Source: Arthrobacter sp. ISL-48
GTDB lineage: Bacteria; Actinomycetota; Actinomycetes; Actinomycetales; Micrococcaceae
NCBI RefSeq assembly: GCF_018613805.1
Contig: NZ_JAGGPL010000021.1
Location: forward strand, 62,001 to 126,000
Length of the DNA: 64,000 nt
Direction of reading: 5' to 3'
Shown piece after piece: positions 34,986 to 43,245 of this stretch. How positions within the stretch are numbered: position 1 is the first letter of the stretch; each line of letters opens with the position of its first letter. The position numbers were made by a program, and so were the translations under genes. The notes below the pieces were generated by a model. It saw only the letters and a list, made by a program, of their open reading frames with translations. It was not told the origin of the DNA and ran no database searches.

Positions 34986-35520
34986 GGGCTCGGAGCCCCA
35001 AGACGTTGAGCCGGTGCACCATAGCTTCCGTTGACACTTTGAATTTGCGTGCCAGCGAATATACGTCCAATTCCGTGGCGTAGTACTCGACCTCGTCGCT
35101 GGGCATCAACAGTGTAGATGCAAAGGCGTTTGCGAATATCTCCCGGCTATCAGTTCCCTGAGAAGCTAGGTCATCACGGCGATCTACGAAACCATGTTCT
35201 GACTTGTCGTCATTACGAACATCCAGCGTATGTCCGAGCTCGTGGGCACACGTGAAACGTCTCCGGTGAATATGGTCCTCAGAATTGATGGTGATCTGCG
35301 CTGGCCCTTCGCCTGCAGGCGGGATGTATACGAATCCGGATAGATTTCCTGGCTCGTGGCTCAGGTCCGCCAAGAAAACCTCCGCGCCCATTAACTCGGC
35401 GACCCTTGTAGCATCTACGGGGAGCGGGCATTCCCCGAATTCATCAGCCCAATGCTCGTTCAAGACTCGGGCCGCTGCTTCGGCAGCGCGCTTCCTTATC
35501 TGGGTAACGGACTCAGGCAT
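34978..35520 (-). CDS. ImmA/IrrE-family metallo-endopeptidase
   Basis: A 180-residue soluble zinc peptidase. The metal site is FTCAHELGHTLDVRND (HExxH), with the third ligand Glu in SREIFANAFASTLLMPSDEV. The N-terminal region AEAAARVLNEHWADEFGECP is typical. The C-terminus ends in a helix-turn-helix-like segment, SLARKFKVSTEAMVHRLNVL. ImmA cleaves phage or ICE repressors and IrrE-like proteins cleave regulators on stress. There is no adjacent XRE repressor on this operon; the partner is a small membrane protein instead. A second ImmA-type gene lies at 39320-40405. Confidence 0.9.
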   Translation of the reverse strand: MPESVTQIRKRAAEAAARVLNEHWADEFGECPLPVDATRVAELMGAEVFLADLSHEPGNLSGFVYIPPAGEGPAQITINSEDHIHRRRFTCAHELGHTLDVRNDDKSEHGFVDRRDDLASQGTDSREIFANAFASTLLMPSDEVEYYATELDVYSLARKFKVSTEAMVHRLNVLGLRARD

Positions 35521-35689
35521 ACGTCATTCAACCCCCTCGGTTGTTCGAAAGTATATGCGACAAATGGACTCGGGATGGGGCGCTACCCGCACTGCCTGGC
35601 ATACAGCACCGCAGGTCATATTACCTGGGAAGCCTTATGACCGGCTGACAGGGCAGTTATGAGGTGACTCTGCCAGCACGTAGCGAAAG

Positions 35690-37156
35690 CTACGGTCCGA
35701 GTCCTACTGACCTTTCCCCCTCGATGAGGAGGGGATTCTCGCCGTCGCCGGCATTCCCGAACGCTCGGTTCATGTGAAGGCCAGCAGCACTCAGGCTCTC
35801 GATTACTGCGCCTCCAAAAGTGGAGGACTTGAGAATCACGAGGTTTTCAAGTTGTGATGAGCTCACGATATCGATAGGGCTGAGCGGGTCCGTGAGAGCG
35901 CTTCGCCCACCGGCTGTGTCAAAAGCCCAGTGCCGGTCCAGGGTGACCAGCAGCCCGACGACGGGGCCGTCCCGAGGAATTAATGTGAATGCAGGGTGTC
36001 CCTCGTTGATGCGTTGAATTGTCGTAGCGACTTGCGCTAATCCCTTTTTCATGGCGTCTCGCAGTTTGTTGGCGGCAGACTGTGTACCGATCGTCACGTC
36101 CCTCCGTGGCCGGATGGCTTTGCATTCGACGACCACCACAACTTCCGGCAAGACGCATATTTAGTCGGCGCAGGAGCCCTGATTTCCGATGTGGTTGTAC
36201 ATTATTTCTTTGATCACGTCTGCGCCCGGGATGAGTCTGAGGTTGTCGCCTACGTACTCCTCGAACAGGTATCCGAGTTCCACGGCGAACTGGTTTCGGC
36301 GGGCCTCAGGGACCGAGTAGAAGATGCCCGTGGGCGACGCCTTCCTGACGATCAGTTGGGAGACTGGGGCTATAAACCGTCCGTCCGGCAGGCCAACAAA
36401 CGGGCGTGTCCATAGCGGGTTGACCTCATACTTCCTGTATCCGTCTTCCACGCTTTGGGCCAGGGCTTCGTTCGCGGCAGGAAAATCCTCGATATGAAGG
36501 GACCAGTCGCTCTTGAACGGACCATGGGCGGAGTCGACTTGGAAGTAGTCGGCGAGAAACTGGTGTTGCGGCTCGTTGAGCCATTGGAGGCGGAACTGGC
36601 CTTTGTTGGTGACGGCAAACGCCCAAAGCGTGTAGATCATGTTCATGTAGTTCTTCAGGGGCATGCCGAGTATCTGCTCATCCCACCCAGGCGTGAAGAA
36701 CTTCGGCGTCCGATCCATCGGAAAGCGGGTGTTGCATAGCAATGCACCCATGCGGGCGAGGTCGACTGAGGGATCGGTTTGATAGGGGAGTTGTTCCTGG
36801 GTCAGCCTGATTCCGAGGCGGAGTAAGGCGTCGGCCTCCTCGCGGTATGCGAGGACTGGTTCTTTGATGTGGACGTACAGCCCGCAAAGCCGGATGAGGT
36901 CCCGAGCTTCCGGTACGCGTTTTCGTTCATTCCGGTGCAGTATCGCCGTACGTGCGATGTGCGCCAAAGCCCACGGGCTCACGTCTGAAGGCGGGGGCGG
37001 GTTTCCTCCGCTGGGATCGGTCCACTCCTCCCAGGTTGCATACTTCGCGCATACCAGCCCGATCAGCTCAAGGAGGCTGGTCGTGGAGTACTTGCTGACC
37101 TCGTTGGTGAATTCGGGGTGCGAGGTCATCAGTTCGCCCCGGACGTAATACGGCAT
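35690..37156 (-). pseudogene. PD-(D/E)XK nuclease-like gene interrupted by an in-frame TAA
   Basis: One minus-strand reading frame of ~489 codons contains a single stop, TAA at 36161-36163. Upstream, 331 residues end in IKEIMYNHIGNQGSCAD. Immediately downstream the same frame resumes as ICVLPEVVVVVECKAIRP, the strand of a PD-(D/E)XK nuclease with Glu-x-Lys. The joint D-stop-I-C-V-L-P-E...E-C-K is what an intact nuclease core would look like with one codon mutated. No frame shift is seen on either side, so the change is recent, or is read through. The first part lacks recognised domains. The start could be 37156 or the Met at 37129. Two independent genes is the less likely reading. Confidence 0.65.
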
Positions 37157-37249
37157 GACCTGAACTTATCAGCGGCGCACTTCAGCGCCGTGTTTCGAAA
37201 CTGGCCCCGTTGCTCGCCAATGCGGGGGATGAGAGGGTGCCCCTGGTCC

Positions 37250-37273
37250 AATTCTATTATTTCTAATAGAATT
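37250..37273. promoter_or_regulatory. Perfect palindrome at the start of the AbrB-like gene
   Basis: AATTCTATTA and TAATAGAATT form a perfect 10-bp inverted repeat with a 4-base spacer (TTTC), ending 5 bases before the ATG at 37279. The AT-rich site stands out from GC-rich surroundings. It is a candidate autoregulatory operator for the AbrB-like protein encoded just downstream. Confidence 0.65.
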
Positions 37274-37278
37274 CCAGT

Positions 37279-37647
37279 ATGAGAATGGACCCCGTCGCGC
37301 CCATTGAGTCGCCTGTCGGCCCCCGGGCTCTCACACGGCACCACCAGGTCTGTCTACCAAGGCGCCTCATGAAAGCGGCAGGTATTCAGCCTAGGACAAG
37401 AGTCCGACTCGAGTCGGCACCGGAGGGAATCCTGGTCTCCCCCGAAGCGGGAGAACTGGGTGCCGCTCCGGTGAGGAGTGTTGTCGCCTCGGGCCAGGTG
37501 GTGATTCCCAGGAAGTTATTGGACGCACATGCCATCAAGGAAACGGGCAGGGTCTATGTTGCTCAGTCCACGAGGCATCCCAAGTCCTTGGTCATCATTC
37601 CTGAGGCGCTTGTTTCCGGGCCGGTACAGGATTCCATGTTGATATGA
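37279..37647 (+). CDS. AbrB/MazE-like protein with two swapped-hairpin repeats
   Basis: 122 residues with two related halves: LTRHHQVCLPRRLMKAAGIQ followed by RVRLESAPEGILVSP, and VVASGQVVIPRKLLDAHAIK followed by RVYVAQSTRHPKSLVIIP. Each resembles the SpoVT-AbrB beta-hairpin DNA-binding unit (x-x-Gln-Val-x-Ile/Leu-Pro-Arg-x-Leu). Having both halves in one chain would mimic the usual dimer. A perfect palindrome overlaps its 5' region. It is followed 10 bases later by an uncharacterised gene in the same direction, an antitoxin-toxin-like order. Function as antitoxin or regulator is inferred. Confidence 0.6.
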   Translation: MRMDPVAPIESPVGPRALTRHHQVCLPRRLMKAAGIQPRTRVRLESAPEGILVSPEAGELGAAPVRSVVASGQVVIPRKLLDAHAIKETGRVYVAQSTRHPKSLVIIPEALVSGPVQDSMLI

Positions 37648-37657
37648 GTGGCGGGAA

Positions 37658-38230
37658 ATGAAAGGCTGGATCCCTGTTATGGACGGATTGCATGAAGTTG
37701 CCACGGCGGCCGCAGCGAAGGCCGGTTGGACGGGTGCAGTCCTGCCGGCCCAACGTGTGTCCTCTTTCCTGGTCTTCCCGGTCGTTGAGTGGCTTCCAGG
37801 AGCCGCAGCGCGACTAACTGCCGGGCAGGACGCGCAGCTGGACGCGACGATCCTGTCCATGTGGGAAAGCTGGCCCTTAGAGGACCCCGGACAGCCACCC
37901 TCGTCACCCCTTCGAGTGGAGGGGTTTGTGATCCCTCACAAGTGGAAATCGGCGTTGAATGCAGCTGTGTCACTCAGTGGATATGGCAAGGTCATGGCAT
38001 TGACGGGCGCAAACCGAGAAAAGGCTTGCAGTTCCATGCGCCTCATGGAAGCCGATCTCGCCGGGCTGACTGTCGTCCACGCTGAAGCAGGCAACGTTGA
38101 ACTCCAGGTGCGCGGACGCGCCGGACGGCATCCTCGAGCCAGACGGTCGGTTTCCGACCGCTATTTTGAGGAACTGTTCTTCGCCAGGGCCTGTACCCCT
38201 GCTGTTATGCGCCTGTCCGTGTCGGCGTAA
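37658..38230 (+). CDS. Uncharacterised 190-residue protein downstream of the AbrB-like gene
   Basis: No recognised family. It contains GWTGAVLPAQRVSSFLVFPV, VEGFVIPHKWKSALNAAVSL and a basic C-terminal tail GRAGRHPRARRSVSDRYFEE. No membrane segment or signal peptide. It starts 10 bases after the AbrB-like stop and so should be co-expressed; in such a layout it could be the effector of a toxin-antitoxin-like pair. Its end overlaps the convergent gene at 38205 by 26 bases. An alternative start is the Met at 37679. Confidence 0.55.
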   Translation: MKGWIPVMDGLHEVATAAAAKAGWTGAVLPAQRVSSFLVFPVVEWLPGAAARLTAGQDAQLDATILSMWESWPLEDPGQPPSSPLRVEGFVIPHKWKSALNAAVSLSGYGKVMALTGANREKACSSMRLMEADLAGLTVVHAEAGNVELQVRGRAGRHPRARRSVSDRYFEELFFARACTPAVMRLSVSA

Positions 38231-39320
38231 CCAAAGACCATTCCCTCAGCACGCTCTTGCCTTCCCAGGTCTCCTCTTCGTTGACCTTCTTTATCTGGTA
38301 GTGGGCGAGTTGAGCGTTTTGGCACATTTCCGTCCAGGCTTCCGGGCGGAGGCTTGCCGGTGTGGCGGCAATCGATCGTGCCAGCGCCGACAAGCTGCTC
38401 AACGAATGCCCGAAAGCTTGATCAGCGGCCGCGCCATGGAAACGGATCCAGTCGAGGCGGCGGCCACCGCAGTGGAGGCACCGGCACGTCCACAGATTGA
38501 GATCCGGGTTCAGCTGGATGGCGTCGCCTACCTTATCGAGCGTGTAATACGTGAGAAGCTCCGGGACGAGAATGCTTGTCATGGCGGGAGCTCCGCTACC
38601 GTTCACGATGGGATATACGTGGCGAAGACCCGATTCGGTACCGACGGCAACTCCGCAGGCTCCGTATGCCAGCGCCCCTATCGCCGAGGTGTCTGAGCGC
38701 AATAGGAGTATCGGCACTCCCGTAGCGATGAGGGAGCAGAGCCCGGCCGCTGCCCCTTTTTCACCAAGCGGATCGGTCTTGTTTTCCAGGGCCAGAGCCA
38801 CAGGCCGACCAAACGCTTCCAAGCGCGCCTTCAGTACGTCCAGGTGCTCCGTGAGCCATTTCCAGTGCAGGGGAAGCACCGTGACAACCCGGCCGGTGAG
38901 CTTGTCAGCCGCCGCCAGCACGGTATCGAGTGCGGCAACGTCGTGCTCACCGATGTAACCGGAATCGGTAAGGGCATAGGGGAGGGAGCACACCGTCTGT
39001 TGAAAGTCCGTCCAGCCCGCTGTCAGGCCTTGGCTTCCGGTTTTGCGGTTCCTGCCGGAGTACAGATTTGCGTCGACCATGATCGGAGCTCGCGGCGCCC
39101 TGTGCCGAGTGTAGTCGACGATGGCGCGGGTTTCAGCCTGGCGATTGCGTCTCCGCCTCCCAGGATCCAGGGAGTAGACGACGCCCATGCTCTCATTTAC
39201 GACCAGGTCCCGGACGAGATCGTGACGAGCCTGGGGAGCCTGTATGAAAACGCTGTTGTCCAGGCCGGGCAAGACACTTTCCGTAAGGATCGGATCGTTG
39301 ACGTTTTCGCCTTCTTGCAT
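38205..39320 (-). CDS. Uncharacterised TIM-barrel-like protein with a CxCxxC motif
   Basis: 371 residues. Segments such as APIMVDANLYSGRNRK, YALTDSGYIGEHDVAALDTV, TVLPLHWKWL and GRPVALALENKTDPLG, with alternating strands and helices, suggest a barrel enzyme. LWTCRCLHCGGRRLDW near residue ~300 looks like a zinc knuckle. Some layout recalls tRNA-guanine transglycosylase-like proteins, but I cannot confirm that. The ATG overlaps the XRE/ImmA stop as TGATG, so it is translationally coupled. It is the last gene of a three-gene operon starting at 41049 and may be the effector controlled by the peptidase-regulator. Confidence 0.6.
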   Translation of the reverse strand: MQEGENVNDPILTESVLPGLDNSVFIQAPQARHDLVRDLVVNESMGVVYSLDPGRRRRNRQAETRAIVDYTRHRAPRAPIMVDANLYSGRNRKTGSQGLTAGWTDFQQTVCSLPYALTDSGYIGEHDVAALDTVLAAADKLTGRVVTVLPLHWKWLTEHLDVLKARLEAFGRPVALALENKTDPLGEKGAAAGLCSLIATGVPILLLRSDTSAIGALAYGACGVAVGTESGLRHVYPIVNGSGAPAMTSILVPELLTYYTLDKVGDAIQLNPDLNLWTCRCLHCGGRRLDWIRFHGAAADQAFGHSLSSLSALARSIAATPASLRPEAWTEMCQNAQLAHYQIKKVNEEETWEGKSVLREWSLVTPTRTGA

Positions 39321-40405
39321 CACTTGACCAGCCTTAGTGTCGTCGATTTCGGCTGCTCTGAAGCAGCTGGATAGTACTTGCACAGTGCCTGAGGCGTCAT
39401 CTTGGCGATAGCGGCGAGCTCGTCAACACTGTAGTGATGGTCTCGACGGTGGACCTCCAAGACGCTGTCGAGTGTTTGCGGCCGCTCCTCAGGCAGGTTT
39501 AAGGGTTCGCGCGTGGTCCAGCCCATCCTGCTCAGCTTGATCCTGAAATCCCGGAATTGCTTGTCGGTGATGCAATCCAAATCCTTGGCTCTTTGAATGA
39601 GCGCGGCGACCGATAGACCCCATTGGGCCTTCAGCTCCACCAGACGGGGGAAATCGCTGGGCCGCAGCCCCTCTAGTTGCGGCCTGATTTCCTCGGCCGG
39701 CGCAAGGAACTCAGCGGCGAACACATTCGCTTCCCGTTCCTGCTCCGTCCCTGGCATAACATGCATGACGAGGTGACCGAGCTCGTGCGCGACGGTGAAC
39801 CGCTGACGATCTGCTGACAGGCCAGAATTCACCAACATGATCGGAGGTCTTCCGATTTCATGTGGCCACGTGCTAACGGCGTCCTGCGCGTGCGTCCCGA
39901 GAGGACGGATCACGACAAGTATTCCTACAGCCTCAAGCAGCGCGACCATGTTTGTAATCGGTCCGCTCGGAATTCTCCAACGGGCACGAAGAACTTGTGC
40001 AACTTCCTCTGCCCCCGCCTCAAACTCTTCTATGGGAAGGCGTTCCAGATGCTCGTCCGTCGCAATATCGATTCCCCGCAAAAATCCTTCTACGCTCACA
40101 CGGGTTAGATGGGTCAGGGCTTCCACTCTTTTTTTCACTCCTACAGGCATGAGTGACCCCTTACGTCTGTGGTGAAGGCACGTCACTTCCAGGCCGCGGA
40201 CCGGATGCTCGTCGATCAGCAGATCTACGGGGCAGTCCAGAACGGCCGCGACCTTCTCGAGCTTGTCACCCGTTAGCGCAATCAGGCCGTTCTCCACCTT
40301 GGAAACCAACCCCTGCGTCATTTCAAGCCGGTCCGATAGATCGCGTTGGGTCCAGCCCTTGGACTCCCGGACCAGGGTGACCATCCGCGGCGCACCTGCC
40401 TTCAT
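39320..40405 (-). CDS. XRE-family regulator fused to an ImmA/IrrE metallopeptidase
   Basis: 361 residues from ATG at 40405, which overlaps the upstream stop (ATGA). The N-terminal helix-turn-helix is VTLVRESKGWTQRDLSDRLE followed by MTQGLVSKVENGLIALTGDK. The central zinc peptidase site is FTVAHELGHLVMHVMPGTEQ, then EREANVFAAEFLAPAEEIRP carrying the third ligand Glu. This domain order is typical of one-chain regulators in toxin-antitoxin and stress-response loci. Middle gene of a tight three-gene operon; it may regulate the operon and be inactivated or activated by proteolysis. Confidence 0.9.
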   Translation of the reverse strand: MKAGAPRMVTLVRESKGWTQRDLSDRLEMTQGLVSKVENGLIALTGDKLEKVAAVLDCPVDLLIDEHPVRGLEVTCLHHRRKGSLMPVGVKKRVEALTHLTRVSVEGFLRGIDIATDEHLERLPIEEFEAGAEEVAQVLRARWRIPSGPITNMVALLEAVGILVVIRPLGTHAQDAVSTWPHEIGRPPIMLVNSGLSADRQRFTVAHELGHLVMHVMPGTEQEREANVFAAEFLAPAEEIRPQLEGLRPSDFPRLVELKAQWGLSVAALIQRAKDLDCITDKQFRDFRIKLSRMGWTTREPLNLPEERPQTLDSVLEVHRRDHHYSVDELAAIAKMTPQALCKYYPAASEQPKSTTLRLVK

Positions 40406-41049
40406 TGCGATCCGCCTTGAAGCCCTGGCAGGCGCAACTTCGCTGCCCCTTGCGCCGAACGGATGAGGGGCGCAGACAACGGGAACACCGGGATCTGTTC
40501 GGGGGCCGGTTGGACCGCGCCGATCATTGGCAGGTCCATTGCGTAGTGAAGGACGGTACCGACATGACACACAAGTGCCAAGCGCTCTGGTTTGATGCCG
40601 GTTTCGTCGAGCACGTACCCCGCTGTCAGGACGGTAGCCGGTTCCAGGCCCGGGAGGCAGGGTTCCCCTAAATGGAAGGACAGCATTTTGGACCGTGCAC
40701 TGTCACTCGGGGAGAGGCTTAGGTCGCGGCCCAGTTTCCTGAAGCGGATCTGGATTCTGCCGCCATTCAGGCTCACCCACGGATAGCCGTGGCGAAGGTC
40801 GACCTCAGCGTCCCAAACGCCCCCAAAGATTCTCAGTGCCGGTTCCCGCACGAAATCCGCGACGAGAAGTCCGCGCGCTGCCGCCCCGAGCTGCGCGAAT
40901 TCTGCCGGGGACGAGTCAGCGGCCCGGTTGAAGGCGGTGAGCGCTTCGAGCAGCACCTGACTGAGGCGGGCAGCGTGGGGCTCTACAAGGGGCCCCATGA
41001 CGTCGCGAGGTAAGGGGGCAGTTGCTTCAGTGATGATTGCCGTCAGCAT
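40402..41049 (-). CDS. Uncharacterised 215-residue protein, first gene of the XRE/ImmA operon
   Basis: Start chosen at ATG 41049; the open frame extends to 41319 but that part has no coding character. No recognised family. Contains LPRDVMGPLVEPHAARLSQV in a helical N-terminus, then a beta-rich part with YPWVSLNGGRIQIRFRKLG, ATVLTAGYVLDETGIKPERL and ALVCHVGTVLHYAMDL. No membrane segment. Coupled by a 4-base overlap to the XRE/ImmA gene. By analogy with peptidase-regulator operons it may be the partner that the protease domain recognises. Confidence 0.6.
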   Translation of the reverse strand: MLTAIITEATAPLPRDVMGPLVEPHAARLSQVLLEALTAFNRAADSSPAEFAQLGAAARGLLVADFVREPALRIFGGVWDAEVDLRHGYPWVSLNGGRIQIRFRKLGRDLSLSPSDSARSKMLSFHLGEPCLPGLEPATVLTAGYVLDETGIKPERLALVCHVGTVLHYAMDLPMIGAVQPAPEQIPVFPLSAPLIRSAQGAAKLRLPGLQGGSQ

Positions 41050-41353
41050 AGCTACCAGAATACCCGACGGTGCAAGCAATTTGGAATATTTTTGCTCAAG
41101 ATTTGCCCAAGATTGAGTGCCGGGAGCCTCCAGGCACGTGGCCCCACTATTACTGTAAACGGTTCCCCACTGCGTCTGCCCATTGGACCTTGACGCAGGT
41201 GAGGTTCTCCCTCGGCCCCAGTCACTTGGAGTACGGGAGCCCGTGTTGTGTTCCCACAAGTTGCTCCAGGCACCGGCCCGAGAGAGTTTGATCAGACCAC
41301 GGTCTAACGGGCGCAGCATGCGGCGAAGCAGGATCAGGGGGATGAGACGGACT

Positions 41354-42271
41354 TCAGAATGGAAGGCGTGGGGCCAAAAGGGTGAGGTCTAGTTCGAGGA
41401 ACTGAGTCAACGTCAGCGCGAACTTCCAGAGATCTTCAGCACCGTTCGGGCTTTTGAAAGGTTGATAGTGCCTGTGCACCCTGCCTCTTGAGGTCCCCTC
41501 ATGAATGTGGGTCTTGTCAACGACGGTTATGACAGCGGCAATCTTGCTGCTCTGCCGCGTCGCGTCGAAAAGTGCATCCGTATACGGCTCGTCGAGACCG
41601 GGGCCTATCCAGGCTGCCGGGATACGAAGAAAAAGGACAGCCTGCTCGCCCACAGGTAGTTGCGAGGATGCCTTCTTGACGGTTTTGACCACGGTCCGTT
41701 CGCTGAACGGTGTGTCATCATCCTTGGTCTTTACTTCCACGGGGATTCTGCGGGTGCCCATATTTACAGAAATGTCGAAGTCCTGGCCACGTTTGCCCGC
41801 TTCCTCCGTTCGGACGACCTGCCCCGGCATAGCCATGAGGGCCGTGAGGATGTCGGCTTCGAAAGCGGATCCGGAAAGCTGGCTGGTTGACATATGGCTA
41901 AGAAACCTGTCGAACCAAGGGTGAGCTTGGAGTTGATGAAGTCGCATGCCCAGCTGTTGAACACGGTGTCTGGAGATTAGTCGCGCGGCCGTTCCTTCCG
42001 TGTCAGGGTAGAGGTAACCCCGCGAGGCCGGTCCGATGGAGCGGATGTTGGCTTCATACCAGTCCTGACCCATGTGTGTTCGTACCGACTCGTGTGCCAG
42101 GACCTCCCGTAGCGCCGCCCTGGAAACCGTGCCGTCTGCCTGCATTTCCCGGGTGATTCTTAGAATTTCGCCTTCGTACATCGCCCACGCCGCTTCTGGC
42201 GGTATTTGTGTTGTCGGCTTCGCTGCGGCATATTCACTAACGAAATTCTCATACGTAGGTAGCAGCGACAT
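41354..42271 (-). CDS. PD-(D/E)XK nuclease-like protein
   Basis: 305 residues. The nuclease-like core lies around residues 135-190: FEADILTALMAMPGQVVRTE, then GQDFDISVNMGTRRIPVEVK, giving an upstream Glu, Asp and Glu-x-Lys in the spacing of restriction-like folds. The N-terminal ~130 residues are helical. No methyltransferase is nearby, so it is not a classical restriction system. Located beside the XRE/ImmA operon in a defence-flavoured stretch; substrate unknown. Confidence 0.65.
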   Translation of the reverse strand: MSLLPTYENFVSEYAAAKPTTQIPPEAAWAMYEGEILRITREMQADGTVSRAALREVLAHESVRTHMGQDWYEANIRSIGPASRGYLYPDTEGTAARLISRHRVQQLGMRLHQLQAHPWFDRFLSHMSTSQLSGSAFEADILTALMAMPGQVVRTEEAGKRGQDFDISVNMGTRRIPVEVKTKDDDTPFSERTVVKTVKKASSQLPVGEQAVLFLRIPAAWIGPGLDEPYTDALFDATRQSSKIAAVITVVDKTHIHEGTSRGRVHRHYQPFKSPNGAEDLWKFALTLTQFLELDLTLLAPRLPF

Positions 42272-43245
42272 GTTTCAAGATTAGTGTTCAAGCTCGTCTT
42301 GTCGGGGCTCCAGGATGTAGGGCGAGCCCGACTAAGGGGCTTTCCAGCCAGCTCTCTGCCATTCACCCCCGGATTGGCCCTGAATACCAATGGGGTGCAC
42401 GAACCGTATTCACGTGACGTCCTTGCGCGGGCGTACGGTCTTGCATGCCGCAGCGCGGTCCCGGGGTGCGGACCGATGCCCTCGTCAGCGAACGGCTTCT
42501 ACGTCTGTGTCCTCCCGGACCCGCCCGTCGAGCTCGGCTCCCTGTAGTTAGGCTGCCGAGGACGCAGTTTTTGCCTGTTTGAGAGGTGCCGGACTTTCTG
42601 TCTGCAGCCTGATCCTGTCCCCGGCTGCGTCGGCCAACCTGCGTCGGCTCCGGTTTCATTGCCGGGGTGCCGTCATCCGCGATGACCGCGCCGTTATCTG
42701 CTTTGAGGCGTCAGCCCCATGTCTTGTCCTGACGCTGATAGACGAGTGCTGGGCCTTATGCTTCCCCCCAATGATGCGGAACTATTCAGAACGACGACAA
42801 CTGCCAGCGGAACCACAGCCATGACTAGGAGGGCAAGTCTCAGGCCCGGCCGGCAAACCGACCTGGAGTTCGGCGGAAGGTTCGTTCCCGATCGTGAAAT
42901 CGAAACATTCTACTCCGACCACTTATGGCAGTCATGCTGCTCAGCTAATGCGCCAGCTTTGGCCGAGCGCGCAGCTTCTGGACTGGGTAGCGGCAAGCTG
43001 AGTAGGTTTGACGTCGATGCGAATACGGGGTCGCTGACACTGTCATCTGAGACTATTTTCAAATCGGAGCTCGGCGGGGAATCCGCACGTCTTGGTCAGG
43101 CGTGGGTTAACGGCGCTTGAGTAAAGGGAATGCTACATAGTCCTCTAATCGCGTGCCTTGGCACGAAATTGCGTGGGTTGAGATAACGTCTCGGCATGGA
43201 CCAGCGTGATCTATGTAGGTTTTTCGATATAAGGGGTGGGGGAAC
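42272..43245. other. Intergenic region without a supported gene
   Basis: About 970 bases between the nuclease-like gene and the glycosyltransferase. Short open frames at 42284-42547 and 42719-43120 have no recognised domain and poor starts. Composition shifts toward lower GC near 43100, where a promoter for the glycosyltransferase is likely. Confidence 0.4.

Noticed and set aside
41354..42271. Restriction-modification system
   Set aside because: The nuclease-like gene has no methyltransferase or specificity subunit nearby, so only a PD-(D/E)XK-like protein is called.
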